A DNA stretch of 64,000 nucleotides from Curtobacterium guangdongense (GCF_049341845.1 NZ_JBMPIT010000010.1:62001-126000), one strand, 5' to 3'; shown: positions 40,531 through 48,967, numbered from the stretch's first letter. The notes: generated from the sequence alone by a model not told the origin. Numbers and translations are program-made.

Positions 40531-42228
40531 ATGCACTCCAGAATGAACCGCTGGTGGGACGGCATCTCCCTGCGCACCAAGATCACCGGGATCACGGTGC
40601 TCCTGGTCGCGCTCGGGCTGCTCGTCGCCGGCCTCGGCACCATGACTGTGCTGTCGACGTACCTGGTCTCGCGCCTGGACAACCAGGTCACGACGACGAC
40701 GTCGCAGCTCGAGGGGCAGAACATCAGCGACGGTGAGCAGTACTGCAAGCTCACCATGGTGCTGGAGAAGAGCTCGTACGTCGCCGCCTACGACGGGGAC
40801 GGCAAGCAGATCTGCGACACCCAGTCGACGTCGCAGCCGGACATCTCGTCGGTGAACTTCTCCGCGGCGACGAAGGCGAACACCCCGTTCAGCCTCTACG
40901 ACAAGCAGCACAACCACGAGTGGCGCGCGCAGGTCATCCCCGCGAACCTGCAGAACCTGTCCACCGGCGCCACCGAGACCGGGTACGTCCTCGTCGCCGT
41001 CTCCAGCGCGGACACCGACCAGACCATCGCGCGGTTCACCGTCATCTTCCTGGGCTTCGGCATCTCGGTGATCCTGCTCGGGGCAATGCTCACCCGGCTC
41101 CTCGTGACCGCCACCTTCGACCCGCTGCGCGACGTCGAGGACACCGCCGCCCGGTTCGCCGCGGGTGACTTCAACCAGCGTCTCGAGGACGACACCCCGA
41201 ACACCGAGGTCGGCCGACTCAACCGCTCGTTGAACGCGATGCTCGAGCGGATCGACAGCGCGTTCGAGGACCGTCAGCGCACCATCGACCAGATGCGCCG
41301 GTTCGTCGGGGACGCCTCGCACGAACTCCGCACGCCGCTGGTGTCCCTCCGCGGGTACGCCGAGCTGTACCGGATGGGGGCGCTCCGCAAGGAAGAGGAC
41401 GTCGCTCAAGCGATGGGCCGCATCGAGAAAGAGGCCCAGCGCATGGGGCTCCTCGTGCAGGACCTCCTCCAGCTCGCACGCATCGACGAGTCGAAGCCGC
41501 TCGAGCTCGGCCCCGTCGACCTCGTCGCCATCGCCCGCGACTCGGCGCTCGACACCATGGCGTCGAATCCCGACCGCGAGATCCAGGTGCTCGTCGAGGA
41601 CGTCCCGCAGGCCGTGCGCGCACCCTCCGCGTTCGGCCCGGCCGCGGTCTCCCCGTCGTCGGATTCCGCTCCGGTGTCGCCGTCCGCCAACACCACCGGT
41701 CCGATCGCGTTCTCCCGTCAGACGCTCGCACGACTCCGCGCACGCCGGAACCGCGCGATGAACCTGGACGCACCGCCCACGGACGAGACGACGCCGCTGC
41801 CCACCGTCGTCATGCCGAAGCGTCCGCCGATCGTCCTGGCGGAGGAGAACAAGATCCGGCAGGTCGTGACGAACCTGATGGGCAACGCCATGCGGTTCAC
41901 CGAGCACGACGACCCGATCGAGATCGGCATCGGCGTGGATGACGACCGTGGGATGGCGCACATCGACGTCATCGACCACGGCGAGGGCATCCCGCCACAG
42001 CTCCGCGACAAGATCTTCCAGCGCTTCTGGCGTGCGGACACCTCTCGCGCTCGGGACACCGGCGGATCGGGGCTCGGCCTCGCGATCGTGTCCGGGATCG
42101 TCGCCGCGCACCAGGGTTCGGTGGAGGTCATCGACACCGAGGGCGGTGGTGCCACCTTCCGCATCTGGCTCCCCCTGCTCCCCCGCGACTACACCCCGCC
42201 CGCCCCGGAGTCCCCCGCCGCGTCCTGA
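40531..42228 (+). CDS. Sensor histidine kinase with a long insert before the ATPase domain
   Basis: This 565-residue membrane kinase has helix 1 (21-41), an extracytoplasmic sensor (42-168), helix 2 (169-191), HAMP (192-243), a HisKA with phospho-His264 in DASHELRTP and an ATPase domain with N box NLMGNAMRF (448-456), DHGEGI and GGSGLGLAIV. Between HisKA and the N box, residues 360-433 are a Pro/Ser/Ala/Thr-rich segment with RRNRAMN that standard kinases lack. It is probably a disordered insert. The cognate regulator is 39715-40410. Confidence 0.9.
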   Translation: MHSRMNRWWDGISLRTKITGITVLLVALGLLVAGLGTMTVLSTYLVSRLDNQVTTTTSQLEGQNISDGEQYCKLTMVLEKSSYVAAYDGDGKQICDTQSTSQPDISSVNFSAATKANTPFSLYDKQHNHEWRAQVIPANLQNLSTGATETGYVLVAVSSADTDQTIARFTVIFLGFGISVILLGAMLTRLLVTATFDPLRDVEDTAARFAAGDFNQRLEDDTPNTEVGRLNRSLNAMLERIDSAFEDRQRTIDQMRRFVGDASHELRTPLVSLRGYAELYRMGALRKEEDVAQAMGRIEKEAQRMGLLVQDLLQLARIDESKPLELGPVDLVAIARDSALDTMASNPDREIQVLVEDVPQAVRAPSAFGPAAVSPSSDSAPVSPSANTTGPIAFSRQTLARLRARRNRAMNLDAPPTDETTPLPTVVMPKRPPIVLAEENKIRQVVTNLMGNAMRFTEHDDPIEIGIGVDDDRGMAHIDVIDHGEGIPPQLRDKIFQRFWRADTSRARDTGGSGLGLAIVSGIVAAHQGSVEVIDTEGGGATFRIWLPLLPRDYTPPAPESPAAS

Positions 42229-42259
42229 CGCCCGGGCGCTCCGCGCCCCGCGCCCGGCC

Positions 42260-42327
42260 TCCCGTGAGATCGCAGTTCGTGTCGGAACGGCGGCCCTGAC
42301 ACCGACACGAACTGCGATCTCACGGGA
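42260..42327. repeat. Family B palindrome, copy 1
   Basis: Arms of 26 bases (42260-42285 and 42302-42327, CGTGAGATCGCAGTTCGTGT inside) pair perfectly with a 16-base loop. It lies after the kinase and 95 bases before the nuclease-like gene. Copies 2 and 3 are at 43332 and 57306. Confidence 0.88.
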
Positions 42328-42421
42328 AGCGCAAGCCCTCCACGAGGCAGGATCGCCCCTGCCCGTCCACGACATCACGGGTGCAGTGTCGGGAGCAGCG
42401 CTCGATCGACACGCTGGCCAG

Positions 42422-43336
42422 ATGCCTCGATCACCAACGCCATTGCCCGCAGCACTGTCCCGTACGCCGTTCACCGTCGCATCAGCGGTCGCACAGGGGG
42501 TCGACCGCGAGCGACTTCGTCGTGCAGACCTCTCCACGCCAATGCGCGGCACACGCCTGCCCGCGGATCGTTCGGAGTTCGTCGACGTGGTGATGGCACT
42601 CGGTCTGGTGTTGCGACCGGACCAGCAGCTCAGCCACGTGAGTGCGGCACAGCTCTGGGACTGTCCGCTCCCTCGACGCTGGACGGCGTCCGTCCGACCG
42701 ATCCACGTCACGACGATCGGCCGAGGGCCTGTTCTCCGGCGGGACGGCGTCGTCGGGCATCGAGTGGCGGCCGACCGCAGCGCCACGACGACGCGCTACG
42801 GTATCCGCACCAGCACCCCGGCTGCCTTCTGGTACGAATGCCGGACGTTGCTGAGCGTGCGTGAGCTCGTCGTACTCGGTGATCACATCGTCGGTATCGG
42901 CAGGCTGGCGTCGGTCCAACACCTGCGCCAGACGCTCCACCCCGGGGACCGCGGCGCAGTGGCGGCCCGAGCTGCTCTCGAGTACATCCGACCGGGTTCC
43001 GAGTCACCGATGGAGTCGGTCGTCCGTCTCATCGTCGTCGACGCCGGCTTCCCGCCACCCGAGTTGAACGTGGATGTCCGGGACGAATCCGGCCGGTTCA
43101 TCGGTCGCGTCGACATGGCCTGGGTGGGGCTCCGCATCGCGATCGAGTACGACGGAGACCACCACCGGACCGACAGGAACGCCTTCCAGCGCGACAGAGC
43201 GAGGGGGAACGACTTCACCGTCGAGGACTGGCTGACCATCCACGTCACGGCGACCGACGTCGGCCGTCCCACCCGCTTCCTCGAGCGACTCCGCCGCGCG
43301 TTCGCGATCCGTCACGGGGGCTTCCAGACGCCGTGA
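42422..43336 (+). CDS. Actinobacterial DUF559/Vsr-like endonuclease-domain protein
   Basis: This 304-residue protein has an N-terminal region like AbiEi antitoxin-type DNA-binding proteins (RGTRLPADRSEFVDVVMALGLVLRPDQQLSHVSAAQLWD) and a C-terminal region like PD-(D/E)XK nucleases (VRDESGRFIGRVDMAWVGLRIAIEYDGDHHRTDRNAF). The GRVDMAW...IAIEYDG pattern provides D and E-x-K-like residues seen in DUF559/Vsr-fold proteins. ATG at 42422 has no clear ribosome binding site. Its TGA (43334-43336) lies within the left arm of family B copy 2, so the gene is bracketed by two repeats. Function is unknown. Confidence 0.72.
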   Translation: MPRSPTPLPAALSRTPFTVASAVAQGVDRERLRRADLSTPMRGTRLPADRSEFVDVVMALGLVLRPDQQLSHVSAAQLWDCPLPRRWTASVRPIHVTTIGRGPVLRRDGVVGHRVAADRSATTTRYGIRTSTPAAFWYECRTLLSVRELVVLGDHIVGIGRLASVQHLRQTLHPGDRGAVAARAALEYIRPGSESPMESVVRLIVVDAGFPPPELNVDVRDESGRFIGRVDMAWVGLRIAIEYDGDHHRTDRNAFQRDRARGNDFTVEDWLTIHVTATDVGRPTRFLERLRRAFAIRHGGFQTP

Positions 43337-43393
43337 GATCGCAGTTGGTGGCGGTTCGCCGTGGCGCGATGCGACACGGAATGCGATCTCACG
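43332..43393. repeat. Family B palindrome, copy 2 (contains the nuclease gene stop)
   Basis: CGTGAGATCGCA (43332-43343) pairs with TGCGATCTCACG (43382-43393). The inner parts are diverged (GTTGGTGGCGG against CGACACGGAA). The stop codon TGA of the upstream gene is bases 43334-43336, inside the arm. Confidence 0.85.
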
Positions 43394-43437
43394 CGCCAAG
43401 GCGCCCCCGCCCGCCCACGCCCCCGCCCCAGCACGCG

Positions 43438-43472
43438 GAAGGCCCCCGCACGCGCAGCGTGCGGGGGCCTTC
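43438..43472 (-). terminator. groEL terminator
   Basis: GAAGGCCCCCGCACGC (43438-43453) pairs with GCGTGCGGGGGCCTTC (43457-43472) around GCA, 12 bases beyond the groEL stop on the minus strand. Confidence 0.9.
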
Positions 43473-43483
43473 GGAACGACGGA

Positions 43484-45106
43484 CTAGAAGTCCATGCCAC
43501 CCGTCGGGTCGCCGGCCGGAGCAGCAGGGGTGCGCTCGGGCTTGTCGGCGACGACGGCCTCGGTCGTGAGGAACAGACCGGCGATCGACGCGGCGTTCTG
43601 CAGCGCCGAGCGGGTCACCTTGGCCGGGTCGATGATGCCGGCGGCGATCAGGTCGACGTACTCACCGGTCGCGGCGTTGAGTCCCCAACCCGACTCGAGC
43701 TCGCGGACACGAGCGGCGACGACGCCCGGCTCCATGCCGGCGTTGAGTGCGATCTGCTTGAGCGGCGCGTCGATCGCCACGCGGACGATGTTCGCACCGG
43801 TCGCCTCGTCACCCTCGAGCGAGAGGGAGTCGAGCGCCACGGCCCCGGCCTGGATCAGGGCGACGCCACCACCGGCGACGATGCCCTCTTCGACGGCTGC
43901 CTTCGCGTTGCGGACGGCGTCCTCGATGCGGTGCTTGCGCTCCTTGAGCTCGACCTCGGTCGCGGCACCCGCCTTGATGACGGCAACGCCACCGGCGAGC
44001 TTCGCGAGGCGCTCCTGGAGCTTCTCGCGGTCGTAGTCGGAGTCGGTCGCCTCGATCTCGGAGCGGATCTGACGGACGCGGCCGGCGATCTGCTCCTCGT
44101 CGCCAGCACCCTCGACGATGGTGGTCTCGTCCTTGGTGATGATGACCTTGCGGGCCTTGCCGAGCAGGTCGAGCGTGGCGTTCTCGAGCTTGAGGCCGAC
44201 TTCTTCCGAGATGACCTGGCCGCCGGTGAGGATCGCGATGTCCTGCAGCATGGCCTTGCGACGGTCGCCGAAGCCCGGTGCCTTGACGGCGACGGACTTG
44301 AAGATGCCGCGGATCTTGTTCACGACGAGGGTCGCGAGCGCTTCGCCGTCGACGTCCTCGGCGATGATCAGGAGCTGCTTGCCCGCCTGGATCACCTTGT
44401 CGACGACCGGCAGGAGGTCCTTGATGTTCGAGATCTTCGAGTTGACGATCAGGATGTAGGCGTCCTCGAAGACGGCTTCCTGACGCTCGGGGTCGGTGAC
44501 GAAGTACTGCGACAGGTAGCCCTTGTCGAAGCGCATGCCCTCGGTGAGCTCGAGCTCGGTGCCGAAGGTGTTCGACTCCTCGACGGTGACGACGCCTTCC
44601 TTGCCCACCTTGTCGATGGCCTCGGCGATGAGCGCGCCGATCGTCGGGTCCGCGGCGGAGATCGACGCGGTGGCGGCGATCTGGTCCTTGGTCTCGATGT
44701 CCTTGGCGTTCGCGAGCAGCTGGTCCGAGACGGCCGCGACGGCCTTCTCGATGCCGCGCTTCAGCGAGACGGGGTCGGCACCGGCGGCGACGTTGCGGAG
44801 GCCTTCGCGGACGAGGGCCTGGGCGAGCACGGTCGCGGTGGTCGTACCGTCACCGGCGACGTCGTCGGTCTTCTTGGCGACCTCCTTGACGAGCTCCGCA
44901 CCGATCTTCTCGTACGGGTCGTCGAGCTCGATCTCCTTGGCGATGGAGACACCGTCGTTCGTGATCGTGGGGGCGCCCCACTTCTTCTCGAGGACGACGT
45001 TGCGGCCGCGCGGGCCGAGCGTCACCTTCACGGCGTCAGCCAGCTGGTTCAGGCCGCGCTCGAGGCCACGGCGGGCCTCCTCGTCGAAAGCAATGATCTT
45101 AGCCAT
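43484..45106 (-). CDS. groEL: 60 kDa chaperonin GroEL
   Basis: This 540-residue ATP-driven folding chaperone is full length and ends GGMDF, not in the His-rich tail seen in some actinobacterial paralogues. N-terminal MAKIIAFDEEARRGLERG, VTLGPRGRNVVL and DVAGDGTTTATVLAQ (the ATP loop) are conserved. GroES is not adjacent, so this is the groEL copy that stands alone, as is usual in actinobacteria. Two CIRCE elements and a promoter lie upstream (45171-45231). It is followed by a strong terminator. Confidence 0.97.
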   Translation of the reverse strand: MAKIIAFDEEARRGLERGLNQLADAVKVTLGPRGRNVVLEKKWGAPTITNDGVSIAKEIELDDPYEKIGAELVKEVAKKTDDVAGDGTTTATVLAQALVREGLRNVAAGADPVSLKRGIEKAVAAVSDQLLANAKDIETKDQIAATASISAADPTIGALIAEAIDKVGKEGVVTVEESNTFGTELELTEGMRFDKGYLSQYFVTDPERQEAVFEDAYILIVNSKISNIKDLLPVVDKVIQAGKQLLIIAEDVDGEALATLVVNKIRGIFKSVAVKAPGFGDRRKAMLQDIAILTGGQVISEEVGLKLENATLDLLGKARKVIITKDETTIVEGAGDEEQIAGRVRQIRSEIEATDSDYDREKLQERLAKLAGGVAVIKAGAATEVELKERKHRIEDAVRNAKAAVEEGIVAGGGVALIQAGAVALDSLSLEGDEATGANIVRVAIDAPLKQIALNAGMEPGVVAARVRELESGWGLNAATGEYVDLIAAGIIDPAKVTRSALQNAASIAGLFLTTEAVVADKPERTPAAPAGDPTGGMDF

Positions 45107-45170
45107 GTGAGTTTCTCGTCCCTCCCGGACGTCGTGGGGGTCTTCCGGCACGCGGCGTGAGCCCGTGCGC

Positions 45171-45231
45171 TTGGCACTCAGTACGACCGAGTGCCAACCC
45201 GATTCTGGCACTCGCCCCCTGGGAGTGCAAC
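45171..45231 (-). promoter_or_regulatory. groEL promoter with two CIRCE (HrcA) operators
   Basis: TTGGCACTC-N9-GAGTGCCAA (45171-45197) is a perfect CIRCE. A second, CTGGCACTC-N9-GAGTGCAAC (45205-45231), lies 7 bases upstream. On the minus strand TTGCAC (45230-45225) and CAGAAT (45207-45202) are 17 apart, so one CIRCE overlaps the -35 to -10 region and the other follows the -10. HrcA repression is expected. Confidence 0.9.
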
Positions 45232-45310
45232 ACACACGACGACACCGGCACCCCACACGAACGAACGCGCCGCCCCCGACGGGACGACGCGTTCGCGAGT
45301 GGTTCGGCGA

Positions 45311-45514
45311 CTAGGCCGGACGCACCGACTCGGCCTGCGGGCCCTTGGACCCCGTGCCGACGTCGAACGTCACTGCCTGACCCTCTTCGAGGACCTTGTA
45401 GCCACTCATGTCGATGGCTGAGTAGTGGACGAACACGTCCTGGCCCCCTCCATCGACGGTGATGAAGCCGAAGCCCTTTTCAGCGTTGAACCACTTGACG
45501 GTTCCGTTGGCCAT
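45311..45514 (-). CDS. cspA: Cold-shock protein CspA
   Basis: This 67-residue RNA chaperone is a single cold-shock domain: MANGTVKWFNAEKGFGFITVDGGGQDVFVHYSAI carries both RNP motifs (KGFGFI and DVFVHY). It binds single-stranded nucleic acid and helps translation in the cold. It is separate from the longer cold-shock protein at 35427. A promoter (45649-45676) and a leader of about 130 bases precede it. The gap to groEL (45107-45310) holds the CIRCE region and an imperfect CGAACGCG stem near its stop. Confidence 0.96.
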   Translation of the reverse strand: MANGTVKWFNAEKGFGFITVDGGGQDVFVHYSAIDMSGYKVLEEGQAVTFDVGTGSKGPQAESVRPA

Positions 45515-45648
45515 GATCTGTTGCTCCCTGCGGTACTGCTGTTGCGATCGACGGCACCGTCGGGAGGCGCCGCGGGTCCGAGTCCCGGGCTTTCCTGGCG
45601 TGCGTACCGAGGTGCGACGACATTCCGATCACGGGGTGACCACTTGTG

Positions 45649-45676
45649 ACTCTAATCAGGAAGCGCGATTCGGCAA
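45649..45676 (-). promoter_or_regulatory. cspA promoter with a long leader
   Basis: On the minus strand TTGCCG (45676-45671) and TAGAGT (45654-45649) are 16 bases apart. The transcript start would be near 45642, about 128 bases before the ATG. Long 5' leaders of this kind are typical of cold-shock mRNAs. Bases 45515-45752 hold nothing else clear. Confidence 0.65.
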
Positions 45677-45752
45677 GAGGTGTGACGCGTATTTCATGCC
45701 GATTCCGCCGGAACTCAACGTGCCGGAAACACAGTTGTTACAAAAGGCAGAC

Positions 45753-46343
45753 TCAACCGCTGAAGTCAGCACCGAGCACGACACTGATGTCGGCATTCGG
45801 GAACGCCGCGGACTGCTCCACCGCGGTGACGCCGAGGGACTGCGCGATCCCCTTCGCGAGCGCGGCCTGCGACTCCTGCTGGTAGTACACGATCGTCGAC
45901 GCGGTCCCGGTCGAACCGGCGTTCCCGCTCGAGGTCACCTTCCACCCCGCGGCGGTCAGCTTCGACGTGCCCGAGGCAGCGAGCCCGGGCGTCGACGTGC
46001 CGTTCAAGACGACGAGCGTCGTGCTGCCCTGGTCCGACGGCGACGCCGCGGCGGCCTCCGACGACGAAGACGACGAGGAACCGTCAGACGGCGCCGAGGA
46101 CGACGACGACGAAGCGGACGACGACGCTGACGCCGACGGCGAGGACGACGAATCGTCGGTGAACGAGAAGCTGCTGTTCAGGAGCGCGAGGACGAGCACT
46201 CCGATGCCGACCAGCACACCGGTCGCGAGCGCCGCCCACGCGAACGCGACCCAGCCGCGTCCACGCCGGTGCATGCCGCGGTGCGCACCGACACGCGGCC
46301 CGTCGGTCACGTCGTCGAAGCGGTCATGGGGGAATCTCGTCAT
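45753..46343 (-). CDS. LytR_C-domain membrane protein
   Basis: This 196-residue protein has a basic N-terminus (1-29), a helix (30-54, VAFAWAALATGVLVGIGVLVLALL), a Ser/Ala-rich linker (60-107) and a C-terminal LytR_C domain (110-196) with TTLVVLNGTSTPGLAASGTSKL. LytR_C domains are found in cell-envelope proteins of actinobacteria, and the exact role is unknown. ATG at 46343 overlaps the stop of the upstream DUF3263 gene by four bases. Confidence 0.9.
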   Translation of the reverse strand: MTRFPHDRFDDVTDGPRVGAHRGMHRRGRGWVAFAWAALATGVLVGIGVLVLALLNSSFSFTDDSSSSPSASASSSASSSSSSAPSDGSSSSSSSEAAAASPSDQGSTTLVVLNGTSTPGLAASGTSKLTAAGWKVTSSGNAGSTGTASTIVYYQQESQAALAKGIAQSLGVTAVEQSAAFPNADISVVLGADFSG

Positions 46344-46636
46344 CGTTCCTCTTCGGTTCCGGTGGCGGTCGCCGGCTGGACGAAGCTGCGGTTCGCCCGC
46401 GCGCTGGTCCGCGCACGACGCAGTCGCTGCAGTCGCCCGACGAGCTGCGGGTCGTACGCCAGCGCCGCCGGGGAGTCGATCACCCGGTTGAGCACCTGGT
46501 AGTAGCGCGCCGGCGACATGTCGAACTCGACCCGGATCTCGGCTTCCTTCGTCCGGTCGTGCCGCGCACGCTCGTGCTCGAAGGCGAGCACGTGCTTGGC
46601 GAGCTCGCTGAGCTCGTCCGCGGGGATGGTGGTCAC
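46340..46636 (-). CDS. DUF3263 protein
   Basis: This 98-residue protein has the DUF3263 pattern FEHERARHDRTKEAEIRVEFDMSPARYYQVLNRVIDSPAALAYDPQLVGRLQRLR, with a helix-turn-helix-like region. The chosen GTG at 46636 leads to VTTIPADELSELAKHVLAFE. It overlaps the LytR_C gene by four bases, a pairing conserved in actinobacteria. The function is unknown; DNA binding is likely from the HTH-like region. Confidence 0.85.
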   Translation of the reverse strand: MTTIPADELSELAKHVLAFEHERARHDRTKEAEIRVEFDMSPARYYQVLNRVIDSPAALAYDPQLVGRLQRLRRARTSARANRSFVQPATATGTEEER

Positions 46637-46742
46637 GACGGTCCGATCACATTCGGGTAACGGGTCTCGCACATCGTAGGGGTGCCGTCGATGTCGACCC
46701 TGGCATGGCGCTGGACTGTCGCGGAATCGGCCGCCGACCCTC

Positions 46743-47723
46743 TCAGAACCAGCGGATCGCCGTGCCGAACGCGTCGGAGACCGCGACCGCGACGCCGTCG
46801 ACCGACAGGGTCGCGAACGCTCCGGGAGCCGCGGCGTCGACGTCGGGCGGCAGTGTCGACGCGACACCCGTCAGGATGCCGGTCCGCTCGAGGGCGATCC
46901 AGCGCACGCCACGTTCGACGACGCGGTCGACGAACCGTTGCCGCTCGGCTCCCGGGACGTAGACCAGGGTGCCGGTGGTCAGCACGACCGGCTCGCAGTC
47001 GTCCGGCAGCAGGTCGAGCGCGCGGTCCAGGTCGTCCGGCACGCGGCCGGCGACCCGGACGGGAGGCACGGCGAGCGTCGCACGCGCCGCCGCACGCATC
47101 AGGGCGGTACGGTCCAGAGCCTCCGGCGGCACCGCCTCCACCAACCGGTCGAACGCGTGGGGCGCGGCGAGGTCGATCGGGTTGGGGTCGAGGGCGACGC
47201 GCGCCGCGATCCGGATCGGCGCCGTGGCCGGCGCCGGGACCGCTCCCGACGCGTCCGCGACGAGGGACACCGACGGCTCCTCGGGTGCGGTGTGCATCCG
47301 CACCGTCCCGTCAGGCGTGCGGTAGTCGAGCGTCACACGGTCGGGGATCGAGCACAGCCCGGCGGATGCGCCGACGTCGACGAGACCGATCGGCCGCGAG
47401 ACGGACGCGGCGAGCGCCGAGAACAGCGGGACGACCGGACCGAGCCGCCGCGGGTCGTTCGCCTGCACCGTGGCGGAGGCGAGGGCCGCGACGAGCGTGG
47501 GGCGAGCCTCCCGTCCGAGGGCGCCGAGCGCTCCCGGATCCGACGGATCCGCGCCCAACCGACGTGCGACCGCGAACAGCAGCTCCGGTTGCCGCTGGGT
47601 CGCCGGGACCTCGTCGAGGAGCCCGACCAGGTGGTCGTCGAGCGACCGTGCCCACGCGGCGTAGGACGGCGAGACCGGGGCGATCCGGTCCGCGTACGCG
47701 GCGTAGCGGGCTCGGGTGCTCAC
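46743..47723 (-). CDS. DUF2332 protein
   Basis: This 326-residue protein matches actinobacterial DUF2332: YAAWARSLDDHLVGLLDEVP near the N-terminus, GLVDVGASAGLCSIPDRV near 140, GLDPNPIDLAAP-like ALDPNPIDLAAPHAF and the SAM-methyltransferase-like VLTTGTLVYVPGAERQRF. A Rossmann methyltransferase-like fold with unknown function is likely. The GTG at 47723 overlaps the acetyltransferase stop by four bases. CGAGCCTCCCGTCC (47503-47516), a 14-base match to the family A arm, lies in its coding region. Confidence 0.85.
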   Translation of the reverse strand: MSTRARYAAYADRIAPVSPSYAAWARSLDDHLVGLLDEVPATQRQPELLFAVARRLGADPSDPGALGALGREARPTLVAALASATVQANDPRRLGPVVPLFSALAASVSRPIGLVDVGASAGLCSIPDRVTLDYRTPDGTVRMHTAPEEPSVSLVADASGAVPAPATAPIRIAARVALDPNPIDLAAPHAFDRLVEAVPPEALDRTALMRAAARATLAVPPVRVAGRVPDDLDRALDLLPDDCEPVVLTTGTLVYVPGAERQRFVDRVVERGVRWIALERTGILTGVASTLPPDVDAAAPGAFATLSVDGVAVAVSDAFGTAIRWF

Positions 47724-48187
47724 CCGCGGTACATCCCGAGGTGGCGGATGCCGGCCTCCACGTACGGTTCACCGAACCGCACGAACCCGTGCCGTTCGTA
47801 GAGTGCCGCGACGTACTCCTGCGCGTGCAGGACGAACGGTTCGTGACCGTGGGCCTCGAGCACCGCTGCGACCAGCCGTCCCGCGATCCCGGCGCCGCGG
47901 TGGTCCGGGTGCGTCGCGACACGACCGATCACCCACGCGGGGGCTGCCGTGCCCGCCGGGTGCACCTCACTGGACGCCGGACGGATCAGCCGGAGGTACC
48001 CGACCGCTTCGACGTCGGTTCCGAACCACCAGTGCTCGGTCTCGGGTTCGCGGTCGCGGCCGTCGAAGTCCTCGTCCGAGACGCGTTGCTCGAGTGCGAA
48101 CACGCGATTCCGCAACCGGACGATGCCGTACAGTTCGTCCGTCGTCAGACGGTCCCACGAGGCGCGTTGCACGGAATGCTCGGACAC
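47720..48187 (-). CDS. ElaA-type GNAT acetyltransferase
   Basis: This 155-residue acetyltransferase has the ElaA pattern: LYGIVRLRNRVFALEQRVSDEDFDGRD near the N-terminus, then motif A VIGRVATHPDHRGAGIAGRLV with the acetyl-CoA loop and YERHGFVRFGEPY at the end. GTG at 48187 is chosen because TAAACT (minus 48200-48195) lies seven bases before it, the leaderless spacing seen elsewhere here. An upstream ATG frame would add 18 residues. The substrate is unknown. It diverges from msrB. Confidence 0.88.
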   Translation of the reverse strand: MSEHSVQRASWDRLTTDELYGIVRLRNRVFALEQRVSDEDFDGRDREPETEHWWFGTDVEAVGYLRLIRPASSEVHPAGTAAPAWVIGRVATHPDHRGAGIAGRLVAAVLEAHGHEPFVLHAQEYVAALYERHGFVRFGEPYVEAGIRHLGMYRG

Positions 48188-48245
48188 CCGGGCGAGTTTA
48201 CTGACAGTGGCTGCATCCCTGAAGCCAGAAGCAGGAGGCACATCA

Positions 48246-48650
48246 ATGGCTTACAACGTCGAGAAGTCCGACGCCGAGTGGCGCGAGGAACTCTCCCCCG
48301 AGCAGTACGCCGTCCTCCGGCAGGCCGGCACCGAGCGCCCCTGGACGGGTGAACTCCTGGACGAGGAACGCGCCGGGATCTACACCTGTGCGGCGTGTGG
48401 CGCCGAGCTGTTCAAGAGCGGCACGAAGTTCGACTCCGGCTGCGGCTGGCCGTCGTTCTACGAGTCGGTGAACCCGGAGGCCGTGACCCTGATCGAGGAC
48501 AACTCCCTCGGCATGGCGCGCACCGAGGTCCGTTGCGCGAACTGCGGCTCGCACCTCGGGCACGTGTTCCCCGACGGCTTCGGCACGCCGACCGGCGACC
48601 GGTACTGCATGAACTCGCTCTCGCTGAACTTCTCGGAGCAGAGCGAATGA
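48246..48650 (+). CDS. msrB: Peptide methionine (R)-S-oxide reductase MsrB
   Basis: This 134-residue enzyme reduces methionine-R-sulfoxide in oxidised proteins. Two Zn-binding pairs are CAAC (48-51) and CANC (97-100). The catalytic Cys121 is in RYCMNSLSL, and GWPSFYE and RTEVRCANCGSHLGHVF are conserved. AGGAGG precedes the ATG. The next feature downstream is tRNA-Thr, 38 bases away. Confidence 0.96.
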   Translation: MAYNVEKSDAEWREELSPEQYAVLRQAGTERPWTGELLDEERAGIYTCAACGAELFKSGTKFDSGCGWPSFYESVNPEAVTLIEDNSLGMARTEVRCANCGSHLGHVFPDGFGTPTGDRYCMNSLSLNFSEQSE

Positions 48651-48687
48651 GTCACCGACGCGCTCACCGGTAAGATGATGCGCGTCA

Positions 48688-48763
48688 GCCGGCATGGCGC
48701 AATTGGTAGCGCACCGTACTTGTAATACGGGGGTTGCGGGTTCAAGTCCCGCTGCCGGCCCCA
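48688..48763 (+). tRNA. tRNA-Thr (TGT anticodon)
   Basis: Acceptor arms GCCGGCA (48688-48694) and TGCCGGC (48753-48759) pair, the anticodon stem CGTA/TACG encloses CTTGTAA (anticodon TGT), and GGTTCAAGTCC forms the T loop. CCA (48761-48763) is encoded. TAAGAT (48671-48676) is the likely -10. It is the left edge of the small foreign island that follows. Confidence 0.95.
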
Positions 48764-48967
48764 GAACTCGCCTCTAGGTGTAGCCAAGAGTGTAGCCATC
48801 GGTGGTGACCACCCCAGATCGGGGCACCTTGATCGGGGCTCACAAAGCCTGCCGCCTCCGTATCCCGGGAGTTCTGACGCACGCGGACTCGAGCTCTGCG
48901 CAGGACACGCAGCCGACCCGCGCTCGGATGACACCCTTTCGACGAACGTTGGTCTACCATCACATTC
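48764..48967. other. Low-coding-density stretch next to tRNA-Thr with GTGTAGCCA repeats
   Basis: There is no convincing gene. GTGTAGCCA is repeated at 48778-48786 and 48790-48798, just after the tRNA 3' end. Together with the foreign gene cluster this suggests a tRNA-targeted integration site or its scar; no integrase is present. The TACCAT box at 48955-48960 belongs to the following gene. Confidence 0.4.
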
